DNA of 5,190 nucleotides from Cytophagales bacterium. Its GTDB lineage: Bacteria; Bacteroidota; Bacteroidia; Cytophagales; Cyclobacteriaceae. Location: the NCBI GenBank assembly GCA_003454975.1, contig DMST01000278.1, positions 1 to 5,190 of the forward strand. Direction: 5' to 3'. Positions 1-5,034 of this stretch are shown here, one piece after another. The notes below the pieces were generated by a model. That model was not told the DNA's origin, searched no databases, and saw only the letters and a list, made by a program, of their open reading frames with translations. The translations under genes were made by a program, and so were the position numbers. Position 1 is the first letter of the stretch. Each line of letters starts with the position of its first letter.

Positions 1-91
1 TTCCCCCGAGGTTCTCCTGGATGCTGGCGGCCAGGGCATTGAGGTCGGCCTCAATCTGCCAGGCCTGCTCGATGGTAATCGTCTTGCTCAT
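1..91 (-). CDS. Unrecognised small protein, N-terminal part only (runs off left edge)
   Basis: This is an open frame on the minus strand from an ATG at 91 down to the window edge. It gives about 30 residues starting MSKTITIEQAWQIEADLNAL and contains no stop. The visible part is rich in Ala, Ile, Glu and Gln and looks like an amphipathic helix; I recognise no domain. The start is supported by an ATGA overlap: its ATG (91-89) shares bases with the TGA (90-88) of the upstream 60-residue gene, a typical sign of translational coupling. Base composition is GC-rich (about 65% over the first 60 bases), matching the right flank and unlike the central operon. The function is unknown. Pairing with another very small gene is compatible with an accessory two-gene module, but nothing proves a toxin-antitoxin role. 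Confidence 0.6.
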   Translation of the reverse strand, partial: MSKTITIEQAWQIEADLNALAASIQENLGG

Positions 92-270
92 AGACGTTTC
101 GTGTTTTGGGTGATCAGTCGATTAAAGTCCTTACGCCGCTGCTCGATGCTCAGGGTCATCCCCCAATACATCTGCTGCAGTACGCGGCGGGTCAGCTCAC
201 TCGGCTGATCCTCTCGGAAGCGGGTAAGAATCCCGCGTAGAGCGTCGGTGACGCGGTAGCGTTTTTTCAT
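88..270 (-). CDS. Unrecognised 60-residue basic protein
   Basis: This is a complete minus-strand frame of 60 codons starting MKKRYRVTDALRGILTRF and ending NTKRL. It is Arg/Lys-rich and predicted by eye to be mostly helical, with no membrane segment, signal peptide or metal-binding cysteines. I do not recognise the family. Its stop overlaps the next small gene by four bases (ATGA), and both read away from the central operon. The leader before the ATG is A/T-rich (271-300) with no purine-rich Shine-Dalgarno sequence. A weak -10-like TAATAC lies on the minus strand at 293-288, without a convincing -35 box. The composition inside the gene is GC-rich, and the switch to AT-rich DNA occurs immediately upstream of its start. 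It could be a DNA-binding or partner protein because it is short and basic, but that is a guess. A real gene is favoured by the tight coupling and realistic amino-acid composition. Confidence 0.6.
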   Translation of the reverse strand: MKKRYRVTDALRGILTRFREDQPSELTRRVLQQMYWGMTLSIEQRRKDFNRLITQNTKRL

Positions 271-295
271 AGTAATGTGTTTTTAAAGTATTACT
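271..295. repeat. Short inverted repeat at start of leftward small gene
   Basis: The 6-base arms AGTAAT (271-276) and ATTACT (290-295) flank a T/A-rich spacer directly before the minus-strand ATG at 270. It could be a small operator or a weak leader hairpin for the two leftward genes. Six-base arms in AT-rich DNA can arise by chance, so this is weak evidence. Confidence 0.25.
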
Positions 296-310
296 GAAAA
301 GTATCCCTAA

Positions 311-370
311 ATGATTTCATGAGATTAAGATCATGAATCATCAATTCATGGTCACAAAAAATGAATGATG
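311..370. promoter_or_regulatory. Cluster of CATGAATCAT-like repeats and an imperfect palindrome in the operon leader
   Basis: An imperfect palindrome has arms GATCATGAAT (329-338) and ATTCATGGTC (344-353), with one G-T mismatch and a 5-base spacer. The ten-base word CATGAATCAT at 332-341 recurs exactly at 394-403, inside the second palindrome. A degenerate inverted copy, ATGATTTCAT, sits at 311-320. ATGAATGATG at 361-370 can pair with 339-349 with one bulged base. The cluster lies in the 146-bp divergent intergenic region between the leftward small genes and the rightward operon. Repeated palindromic words here fit binding sites for a dimeric regulator, or alternative hairpins in a leader RNA. 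I see no convincing sigma70 -35/-10 pair, so promoter positions are not assigned. No TPP-riboswitch core is recognisable. Confidence 0.4.
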
Positions 371-387
371 TTAATAGCTTAAGATTG

Positions 388-410
388 TCCATGCATGAAT
401 CATGCATGGA
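388..410. repeat. Perfect palindrome with 10-bp arms just upstream of the operon
   Basis: The arms TCCATGCATG (388-397) and CATGCATGGA (401-410) are exact reverse complements separated by AAT (398-400). The element ends 6 bases before the ATG at 417 and about 48 bases before the alternative start at 459. As DNA it is a good dimer-binding operator. As RNA it would be a stable 10-bp hairpin with a tight 3-base loop, and the only GGA-like ribosome-binding triplet for the 417 start (408-410) would lie in its stem. If translation instead begins at 459, a promoter could lie downstream (TATATT at 429-434 is -10-like) and the palindrome would overlap its -35 region. The symmetry is certain; the role is inferred. 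Confidence 0.6.
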
Positions 411-416
411 TGAGTG

Positions 417-1508
417 ATGAAAATATTCTTATATTGGTATAGAGTGTCATTATGCACTATGAGAGCCAAGCTTAAACCATATATAATTGAGTGGATAACA
501 GAAATCCATCAGCTTGCAAGCAAGCGCAAAAGGATAGATGATGCTCTAGTCTTCACTAAAAATCATTTAAACGATTTACTCGATGAGCTGATTGAACCCA
601 CAAAATCTAACAAAATTGAAAGTGCGTTTATTAATGGACTAGTAAGGCTATATAATGGTAAGAATGCTGAATTTGAATCTTTCGGCCTATCTAGGCTATT
701 AAAGAAACTTGCTGATTCAGTCGATTTGGAACTTGATGAAACCAAGTTGTTTGAACAGACTGTCGAACCGAAAAAGAAAACCATTGAATTACCTAAAGGA
801 TTAGTGAGTTGGAAATTGTCTGGGGTTATCGAAACTAGCAGTAGAGAGGTAAACGTAATCTCGTCGAATTTGAACTGGCTCAGGCAGAAGAAGGATACTT
901 TCTTCCAAAGTTTTTCTTCAAACAAACAAGAAAAAAAATACAAGTATCTGCTCGTTGGCAAAAATACCGTTGGGCAAAAAAACAAAGAGTCTATTCTAAA
1001 CTCCTTTACAAAGCTTGAAAGGCCCATCGGTACAGTGGAGTTCGATATTTTTGATTGGAATGATTTTGTTAGACTTACCCTTGAGCGAAGCAAACCAGAG
1101 GAGCTAAAAAAAATTGGCCAGCTTTTTGATCATTACAGGTATGATGTAGACTTGTATCCATTGCAAAATGGAAATGATTCAAATGCAACCAATTCCAATT
1201 TCATATTTAACTCTTTAGACCTTTTATTCCTTCCATTCTCTCATGACATTGTCATTTACAAAGATATTGATTGGGAGAAAGCATTGGATGAAATGCCGAC
1301 TTTTGAGATGGAGACCTTTTACTCTAGATATGGAAATTTAAGTACAATTGTGCTTTTGGGAATATTTCATGCAGATGGAGTTACTGATGATGAGATGGAA
1401 AAGCACTTCGACTTAATAATTACAGGAGTCCGTCAAAATACAACTGTTGAATGGTTTGATCGGATATGGGAAACTGTACTTGATATTAATCCTAGAAAGC
1501 ATGAATAA
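417..1508 (+). CDS. Unrecognised 363-residue protein, first gene of the operon
   Basis: This is a long, clean frame encoding a soluble protein without a signal peptide, cysteine cluster or membrane helix. I do not recognise a family. The N-terminal third is helical and Lys-rich (KPYIIEWITEIHQLASKRKR, then a Leu/Asp-rich helix). The region around residues 175-215 alternates strand and helix (YKYLLVGKNTV ... GTVEFDIFDWNDFVRL) and looks like a separate alpha/beta domain. The C-terminal third is acidic and aromatic (LLFLPFSHDIVIYKDIDWEKAL, DDEMEKHFDLIITGV). The start is uncertain. GTG 414 and ATG 417 are adjacent, with a weak GGA at 408-410. ATG 459 (giving MRAKLKPYIIEW, 349 residues) would drop the odd aromatic leader MKIFLYWYRVSLCT and may be the true start. 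Its last 8 bases overlap the methyltransferase gene, so it is co-translated with the transporter operon. G+C is the lowest in the window (about 28% over 601-660), suggesting foreign origin. A regulator or partner enzyme is possible but not shown. Confidence 0.8.
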   Translation: MKIFLYWYRVSLCTMRAKLKPYIIEWITEIHQLASKRKRIDDALVFTKNHLNDLLDELIEPTKSNKIESAFINGLVRLYNGKNAEFESFGLSRLLKKLADSVDLELDETKLFEQTVEPKKKTIELPKGLVSWKLSGVIETSSREVNVISSNLNWLRQKKDTFFQSFSSNKQEKKYKYLLVGKNTVGQKNKESILNSFTKLERPIGTVEFDIFDWNDFVRLTLERSKPEELKKIGQLFDHYRYDVDLYPLQNGNDSNATNSNFIFNSLDLLFLPFSHDIVIYKDIDWEKALDEMPTFEMETFYSRYGNLSTIVLLGIFHADGVTDDEMEKHFDLIITGVRQNTTVEWFDRIWETVLDINPRKHE

Positions 1509-2286
1509 ATCTTGGCATGACACTCTGTTGGATTATTACTCTCTCTCTAATGAAATAGAAAGGAACACAGATCTCTGTAAGAGACTGACTTTAGAACTAG
1601 AAAGACCTATTTCATGGCTGGATATTGGAAGTGGAGATGGTTCGAAAATACTTAGTTTGGTAAAGGAATTACATTTCAGCCTACCCGGTTACACTTCTTT
1701 GCATTTATCTGAACCTTCAGAGACATGGCGTAATTCTCTTGTTAGTAGCTCAGTAATAGAAGAACTACAATTATATGGAGAGGTAAACCTTTCCTCACGA
1801 ACGTTATCCTCTTGGGGAAGGCATCTTATCAAGGATGAGTTTTCCCTAATAACGATTGTTCATGTGGTCTACGGACAAGACAGACTTAAAGATTTTATTG
1901 ATTTCTCAAAGCTAGCACGAGAAAAACTAAAGGGAGGTATTCTTTGGGTCGTAGTAGAGGCCGAAGATTCAGCGTTTAACATAATGAGACAACAGCTAAT
2001 TCATCGTAATATTTTACTCGATCCTTCACAATACCGAGAAATTGATACATTCTTAAAACAAGAAGGATTTAATTATGCAATCACCAAGACAGACGGAAAA
2101 CAGTGTAATATCTCAGAAACTGATCCGCAGAATTGGCTTCCGCCTTTTTTGCTTGGTATTGAAGGTGATGAGTATCAAGAGCTGCCAGCAGACAAGAAAA
2201 GAATCGTAGAGAGGATAGTTTCAGACCATTGTAATCACCGAAAAGTATTGGAAATTGATGACATAGCCTTTACTATTAGGCTATGA
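1501..2286 (+). CDS. Class I SAM-dependent methyltransferase, histamine N-methyltransferase-like
   Basis: The gene encodes a 261-residue cytosolic protein predicted to transfer a methyl group from S-adenosylmethionine to a small molecule. Motif I is clear: SWLDIGSGDGSKI at residues 38-50 (glycine-rich SAM loop). The acidic residue ending strand 2 is probably Glu71 (LHLSEPS). Strand 4 is FSLITIVHVVYG (114-125) and strand 5 GGILWVVVEAE (145-155). The spacing resembles histamine N-methyltransferase (HNMT), as do the late helix-rich segment (YREIDTFLKQEGFNYAI, then a Pro/Trp-containing stretch) and the final strand (VLEIDDIAFTIRL). In a by-eye alignment from memory, Asp253 falls where human HNMT has the substrate-contacting Asn283, so a different substrate is likely. 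I chose ATG 1501 because the upstream ATG 1447 would add 18 residues lying wholly inside the preceding gene. The gene overlaps the preceding gene by 8 bp, and the ABC ATPase gene by ATGA. The methyltransferase call is strong; the substrate is unknown. Confidence 0.85.
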   Translation: MNKSWHDTLLDYYSLSNEIERNTDLCKRLTLELERPISWLDIGSGDGSKILSLVKELHFSLPGYTSLHLSEPSETWRNSLVSSSVIEELQLYGEVNLSSRTLSSWGRHLIKDEFSLITIVHVVYGQDRLKDFIDFSKLAREKLKGGILWVVVEAEDSAFNIMRQQLIHRNILLDPSQYREIDTFLKQEGFNYAITKTDGKQCNISETDPQNWLPPFLLGIEGDEYQELPADKKRIVERIVSDHCNHRKVLEIDDIAFTIRL

Positions 2287-3044
2287 GTGTAGTAGTAAAC
2301 CAAGTTATCAAGGCGTATGCAGAGATTGATCGGCCCATTTTTGATGGCTTTACTACTACAGTCTTTAAAGGAGAAATACTAGCCATTTTAGGACCTTCTG
2401 GCTCTGGCAAAACAACCCTTCTTAACCTCATTGCAGGCATTATTAGCCCAGACAGGGGAAGTATTTCTATCAATGGGATTAGTACAAGTCAGCTTCAAAA
2501 GCAAAAGAAAATAGCATATGCATTTCAAGAGGACGGCTTATTGCCTTGGAAGACCGCCGAGCAAAATATCGAATGGCCCCTGACTATCGGTAGTAAGACC
2601 CCAACCTTGGGGAATCCTCAAGAAATCATCGAATTAATGGGTTTACGAGGGGCTGAGAAACAGCTCCCAAATGAGCTTTCCGGGGGGATGCGACAACGGG
2701 TGAATTTGGGGAGAGCTCTCATTACTTATCCTGAAGTTTTGCTATTAGATGAGCCCTTTGGTGCTTTAGATGCGTTTACCCGTCTCCGATTGAATTTTGA
2801 TGTCTCGCGCATTTTGCGGGAATCTTCCCTCACAACGATTCTGGTAACTCACGACATTGAAGAAGCCGTGCTATTGGGTGATCGTGTGATGGTTTTTTCA
2901 GCACCACCCGTGCGAATAACCAAGGAAATAATAATTAAGACCAGACTAGAAGATAGGAATCAATTCTGGCTAGAGTCGGATAACTTTAGGGATATTGTAA
3001 AACAACTCCGTGAAAAGTTTCTTATCCAAGATCATGAAGGTTAA
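2283..3044 (+). CDS. ABC importer ATP-binding protein (SsuB/TauB/ThiZ family)
   Basis: The gene encodes a 253-residue nucleotide-binding subunit that would power substrate import at the inner face of the cytoplasmic membrane. All motifs are intact: Walker A GPSGSGKTT (37-45), Q-loop FQEDGLLPW (81-89, Gln82), signature LSGGMRQR (132-139), Walker B VLLLDEP (152-158), D-loop ALD (161-163) and switch histidine in VTHDIEEA (His190). The EDGLLPW form of the Q-loop and PFGALD after Walker B are typical of the nitrate/sulfonate/taurine and pyrimidine importer branch. Length matches that family. The ATG overlaps the methyltransferase stop as ATGA, and the permease follows with an 11-bp overlap, so it belongs to the same transcript. 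The protein should be functional. It cannot by itself identify the substrate. Confidence 0.96.
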   Translation: MSVVVNQVIKAYAEIDRPIFDGFTTTVFKGEILAILGPSGSGKTTLLNLIAGIISPDRGSISINGISTSQLQKQKKIAYAFQEDGLLPWKTAEQNIEWPLTIGSKTPTLGNPQEIIELMGLRGAEKQLPNELSGGMRQRVNLGRALITYPEVLLLDEPFGALDAFTRLRLNFDVSRILRESSLTTILVTHDIEEAVLLGDRVMVFSAPPVRITKEIIIKTRLEDRNQFWLESDNFRDIVKQLREKFLIQDHEG

Positions 3045-3789
3045 GAATGCACTTCCGGTATTATTCGGCATATTGCTCCTGTTGATTTGGGAATATGTTC
3101 CCGTGGTTTTTGATGTACCCAAATACCTCCTTCCCAGGTTTTCAGAGGTTATTGGTTCTTTAGTAGACAACAAGGAGACCGTCCGAATAAATCTTTCTAT
3201 TACGGCCTATGAAGCTTTTATTGGCTTCCTTTTTGGCTCCTCGCTAGGTTTCCTTTTTGGGGTTGTTGTAGCAGAAAGCAGAGTAATTCGTGATGTAATT
3301 TCACCGTATTTGATTGGTGTGAATGCTATTCCAATAATCGCACTCGCTCCTCTAATTATTATCTGGTTTGGCTCAGGGGTCACCTCCAAGGTGATAATGG
3401 CGGCTTTCTTATGCTTTTTCCCTGTGACTGTGAATACCATTAAGGGGTTGACCAATCGCCCAAGAGTATTTGAACGCCTATTTATGGTTTATGGAGCATC
3501 GAGATATGAATTCCTCGTTAAGTTCAAAATAATCAATGCTCTGCCCTTTATTTTTTCCGGCCTTAAGCTAAGTGCCACCTACGCTAGTATTGGTGCCATT
3601 GTCGCTGAATTCACAGGTGCTGATAAGGGAATTGGGTTTGCGATCCTTCGAGCCTCATACAATCTGGACAGCCCTCGCCTCTGGGGCTATATTCTATTAG
3701 CAGGTCTCCTTGGGTTATCTTTTTATGGTTTGGTATCTTTAGTAGAACGATTTACTCCTAAACACTTTCGTCATGGCACTTCGGTTTAA
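3034..3789 (+). CDS. ABC importer permease (SsuC/TauC/ThiX-like, BPD_transp_1 family)
   Basis: The gene encodes a 251-residue inner-membrane subunit, likely working as a homodimer with the adjacent ATPase. About six membrane helices are visible: roughly residues 6-24, 61-81, 95-115, 117-135, 183-200 and 217-238. The family signature IPIIALAPLIIIWFGSGVTSK (99-119) is present. The ATPase-contacting EAA loop is at 147-171: FERLFMVYGASRYEF, then NALP, with the conserved Gly154 and Pro171. The usual EAA triplet itself is replaced by ERLF, a mild divergence. I chose ATG 3034, which overlaps the ATPase gene by 11 bp. A GTG at 3010 in the same frame would add eight residues but has no better ribosome-binding site. 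No second permease gene is present, as in other importers of this type. Substrate specificity comes from the downstream binding protein. Confidence 0.93.
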   Translation: MKVKNALPVLFGILLLLIWEYVPVVFDVPKYLLPRFSEVIGSLVDNKETVRINLSITAYEAFIGFLFGSSLGFLFGVVVAESRVIRDVISPYLIGVNAIPIIALAPLIIIWFGSGVTSKVIMAAFLCFFPVTVNTIKGLTNRPRVFERLFMVYGASRYEFLVKFKIINALPFIFSGLKLSATYASIGAIVAEFTGADKGIGFAILRASYNLDSPRLWGYILLAGLLGLSFYGLVSLVERFTPKHFRHGTSV

Positions 3790-4792
3790 ACTCTCGGTAC
3801 TGTTTTTATTTGCGCTGGTTATTTTTCTACCCGGGTGTTCTAGCTCCTCCGATAACGAGAAAGAAAGCTTAGATGATGTAACGTTGAGACTCCAATGGAT
3901 ACCTCAAGCACAGTTTGCCGGATATATTGTTGCTGACGAATTAGAGTATTATAAAGAAGAGGGATTAAATGTAACTTTACTCCCCGCAGGTCCTGACCTA
4001 AAACCACACATAACCGTAGCAAACGGCTCGGAAGACATTGGTATTGGTGTGCCTAATCAGATTTTAACTGCTCGCAGTAATGAAGTCCCTTTGACCATTG
4101 TGGCTCAAGTTTTTCAGGATTCACCCAACCGTTATATTCTAAAGGCAGCAAACCAGATCAATTCACTCCAACAATTAGCTGGAAAGAAAGTTGGATTATG
4201 GCTCGGGGGTGATGAGGCAGAATTTATTGCTATGCTCAGGAGTCAAGGAATGGCTTTGGAGGATGTCGACCTTGTTTCACAAGGCTTTTCTGTGATTCCT
4301 TTCTTGGAGGAGGAGTATATCTTAAGCCAAGTGACAACCTACAACGAGTTGAATCAAATCAAGGCACAAGGGTATTCAGAGGATGATTTGCAAATCATTT
4401 CTCCCGAAGACTACAAGGCCGCTATCCCTGGTGATGTAATATTTGTAAGACAGGATTTTATTGAAACCAAGTTGGAAACATTGGTTTCTTTTTTATCAGC
4501 CTCTATGAAAGGTTGGCAGTATGCTATAGACAATCCTGATTCTACCATCGATTTAATTTTGAGAGTGAACCCTGAATTAGACCGAGCAGATCAGGAATCC
4601 CAACTTCGAGAAGTCATAAAGCTTGTGACTTATGGGAATGCTCAAAAATCTGGCCTTGGAGTGATGACCCAGGAAGACTATGAACGTACACTTAAAATTT
4701 TAAGGGAATCCAACCAGATAGAAGGTGATGTAGATATAACCTCTGTATTTGATCCATCACCTTTACAGAAATCAAAGTCAAGTGGTCAATAA
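3773..4792 (+). CDS. ABC importer substrate-binding lipoprotein (NMT1/ThiY-like family)
   Basis: The gene encodes a 339-residue exported lipoprotein that should capture the solute and deliver it to the adjacent permease. The N-terminus has a hydrophobic signal (residues 7-19) and a lipobox LPGC with the lipidated Cys22, followed by a Ser/Asp/Glu-rich linker. The mature domain opens with VTLRLQWIPQAQFAGYIVADE (about 36-56), characteristic of NMT1/THI5-like binding proteins, including the pyrimidine binder ThiY and riboflavin-binding RibY. Later landmarks are a hinge-like LAGKKVGLWLGGDEAEF (135-151), TTYNEL (188-193) and a C-terminal helical half ending VFDPSPLQKS. Cys22 is the only cysteine, so the Cys cluster of the suicide enzyme Thi5 is absent and a transport role is favoured. 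The gene overlaps the permease by 17 bp and ends the operon. A thiamin-precursor, flavin or other aromatic heterocycle is plausible, but the ligand cannot be read from sequence alone. Confidence 0.93.
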   Translation: MALRFKLSVLFLFALVIFLPGCSSSSDNEKESLDDVTLRLQWIPQAQFAGYIVADELEYYKEEGLNVTLLPAGPDLKPHITVANGSEDIGIGVPNQILTARSNEVPLTIVAQVFQDSPNRYILKAANQINSLQQLAGKKVGLWLGGDEAEFIAMLRSQGMALEDVDLVSQGFSVIPFLEEEYILSQVTTYNELNQIKAQGYSEDDLQIISPEDYKAAIPGDVIFVRQDFIETKLETLVSFLSASMKGWQYAIDNPDSTIDLILRVNPELDRADQESQLREVIKLVTYGNAQKSGLGVMTQEDYERTLKILRESNQIEGDVDITSVFDPSPLQKSKSSGQ

Positions 4793-4807
4793 CCGTACCC
4801 TCTTTCC

Positions 4808-4905
4808 CGCAAAGGTCTGTCCCCGGCAGTCTCGGGCCGTCAAGGCCAAGACGAGAAGGCCGATGGCCTTGCCTATGACGGACCCGAACCGGGGACCAGT
4901 TTGCG
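4808..4905. repeat. 98-bp imperfect inverted repeat / long hairpin after the operon
   Basis: Four nested pairs of arms are visible: CGCAAA (4808-4813) with TTTGCG (4900-4905); GTCCCCGG (4819-4826) with CCGGGGAC (4889-4896); TCGGGCCGTCA (4832-4842) with TGACGGACCCGA (4876-4887, one bulged base); AGGCCA (4843-4848) with TGGCCT (4864-4869). Together they form a cruciform or single RNA hairpin with a 15-base loop. It starts 15 bases after the lipoprotein stop, at the G+C step. No T-run follows, so it is not a standard intrinsic terminator, though it could still stall RNA polymerase or protect the mRNA 3' end. It resembles a recombination site or mobile palindromic repeat, but no integron core-site boxes are present at its ends. 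Confidence 0.7.
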
Positions 4906-4973
4906 CTGCTAAGAGAGGATGAGGACGGGACTGTGAGCGGCTTTTTGGTGGAGGTTTCTTCTCAGATTGTTTC

Positions 4974-5031
4974 GGCGTTACCTCAACCCTCCGCTGTCTT
5001 GGGCGGTAGACCCAAAGACAACCCATAACGC
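4974..5031. repeat. Nested stem-loop just upstream of the right-edge gene
   Basis: The outer arms GCGTTA (4975-4980) and TAACGC (5026-5031) enclose an inner hairpin, GTCTTGGG (4996-5003) with CCCAAAGAC (5011-5019, one extra A) and a 7-base loop. It ends four bases before the ATG at 5035, so in RNA it would sit in the leader of that gene. It may be regulatory or a second copy of a mobile structural element; the arms are short. The remaining stretch from 4906 to 4973 shows no gene or clear signal. Confidence 0.35.
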
Positions 5032-5034
5032 GCC

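Larger units (their letters stand above)
290..4792. other. AT-rich block between GC-rich flanks, possible acquired island
   Basis: Composition drops from about 57% G+C (1-270) to about 30% (301-360). It stays low through the first two operon genes, rises to about 40-50% in the transporter genes, and jumps to about 63% at 4801-4860. The left step coincides with the start of the leftward small gene, the right step with the end of the operon. I found no integrase, transposase, target-site duplication or matching direct repeats at the two edges, so the mechanism is unknown. Because the operon is fully intact and lies exactly between the steps, block transfer is likelier than drift. Confidence 0.5.

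Noticed and set aside
271..416. TPP or FMN riboswitch upstream of the operon
   Set aside because: Given the ThiY/RibY-like binding protein I looked for the conserved CTGAGA and downstream TPP core or the FMN element. Neither is present; the region holds only AT-rich palindromes.
563..1093. Minus-strand 176-codon open frame
   Set aside because: It lies wholly inside the first operon gene, encodes a Ser/Phe-rich product typical of an antisense reading of Lys/Glu-rich coding DNA, and has no neighbours on that strand.
1447..1500. Earlier ATG for the methyltransferase
   Set aside because: It would add 18 residues not needed before the SAM-binding fold and extend the overlap with the preceding gene to 62 bp; ATG 1501 gives the usual short overlap.
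417..1508. Bax1/DUF790-like nuclease
   Set aside because: The segment SAFINGLVRLYNGKNAEFES vaguely recalls the N-terminal region of that family, but I could not find the expected nuclease motif in the rest of the protein.
3773..4792. Thi5-type pyrimidine synthase instead of a binding protein
   Set aside because: The mature protein has no cysteine besides the lipidated Cys22, so the Thi5 cysteine cluster is missing. The signal peptide and adjacent ABC genes indicate transport.
2283..4792. Firm assignment as sulfonate/taurine (SsuABC/TauABC) importer
   Set aside because: ATPase and permease fit that superfamily, but the binding-protein opening is ThiY/RibY-like, and no monooxygenase or dioxygenase gene for sulfonates is present.
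4793..5034. Integron attC recombination site
   Set aside because: The long palindrome has a suitable size, but I find no RYYYAAC/GTTRRRY core boxes at its ends, and the AT-rich block has five genes and no integrase in view. The structure is reported as an unassigned inverted repeat instead.
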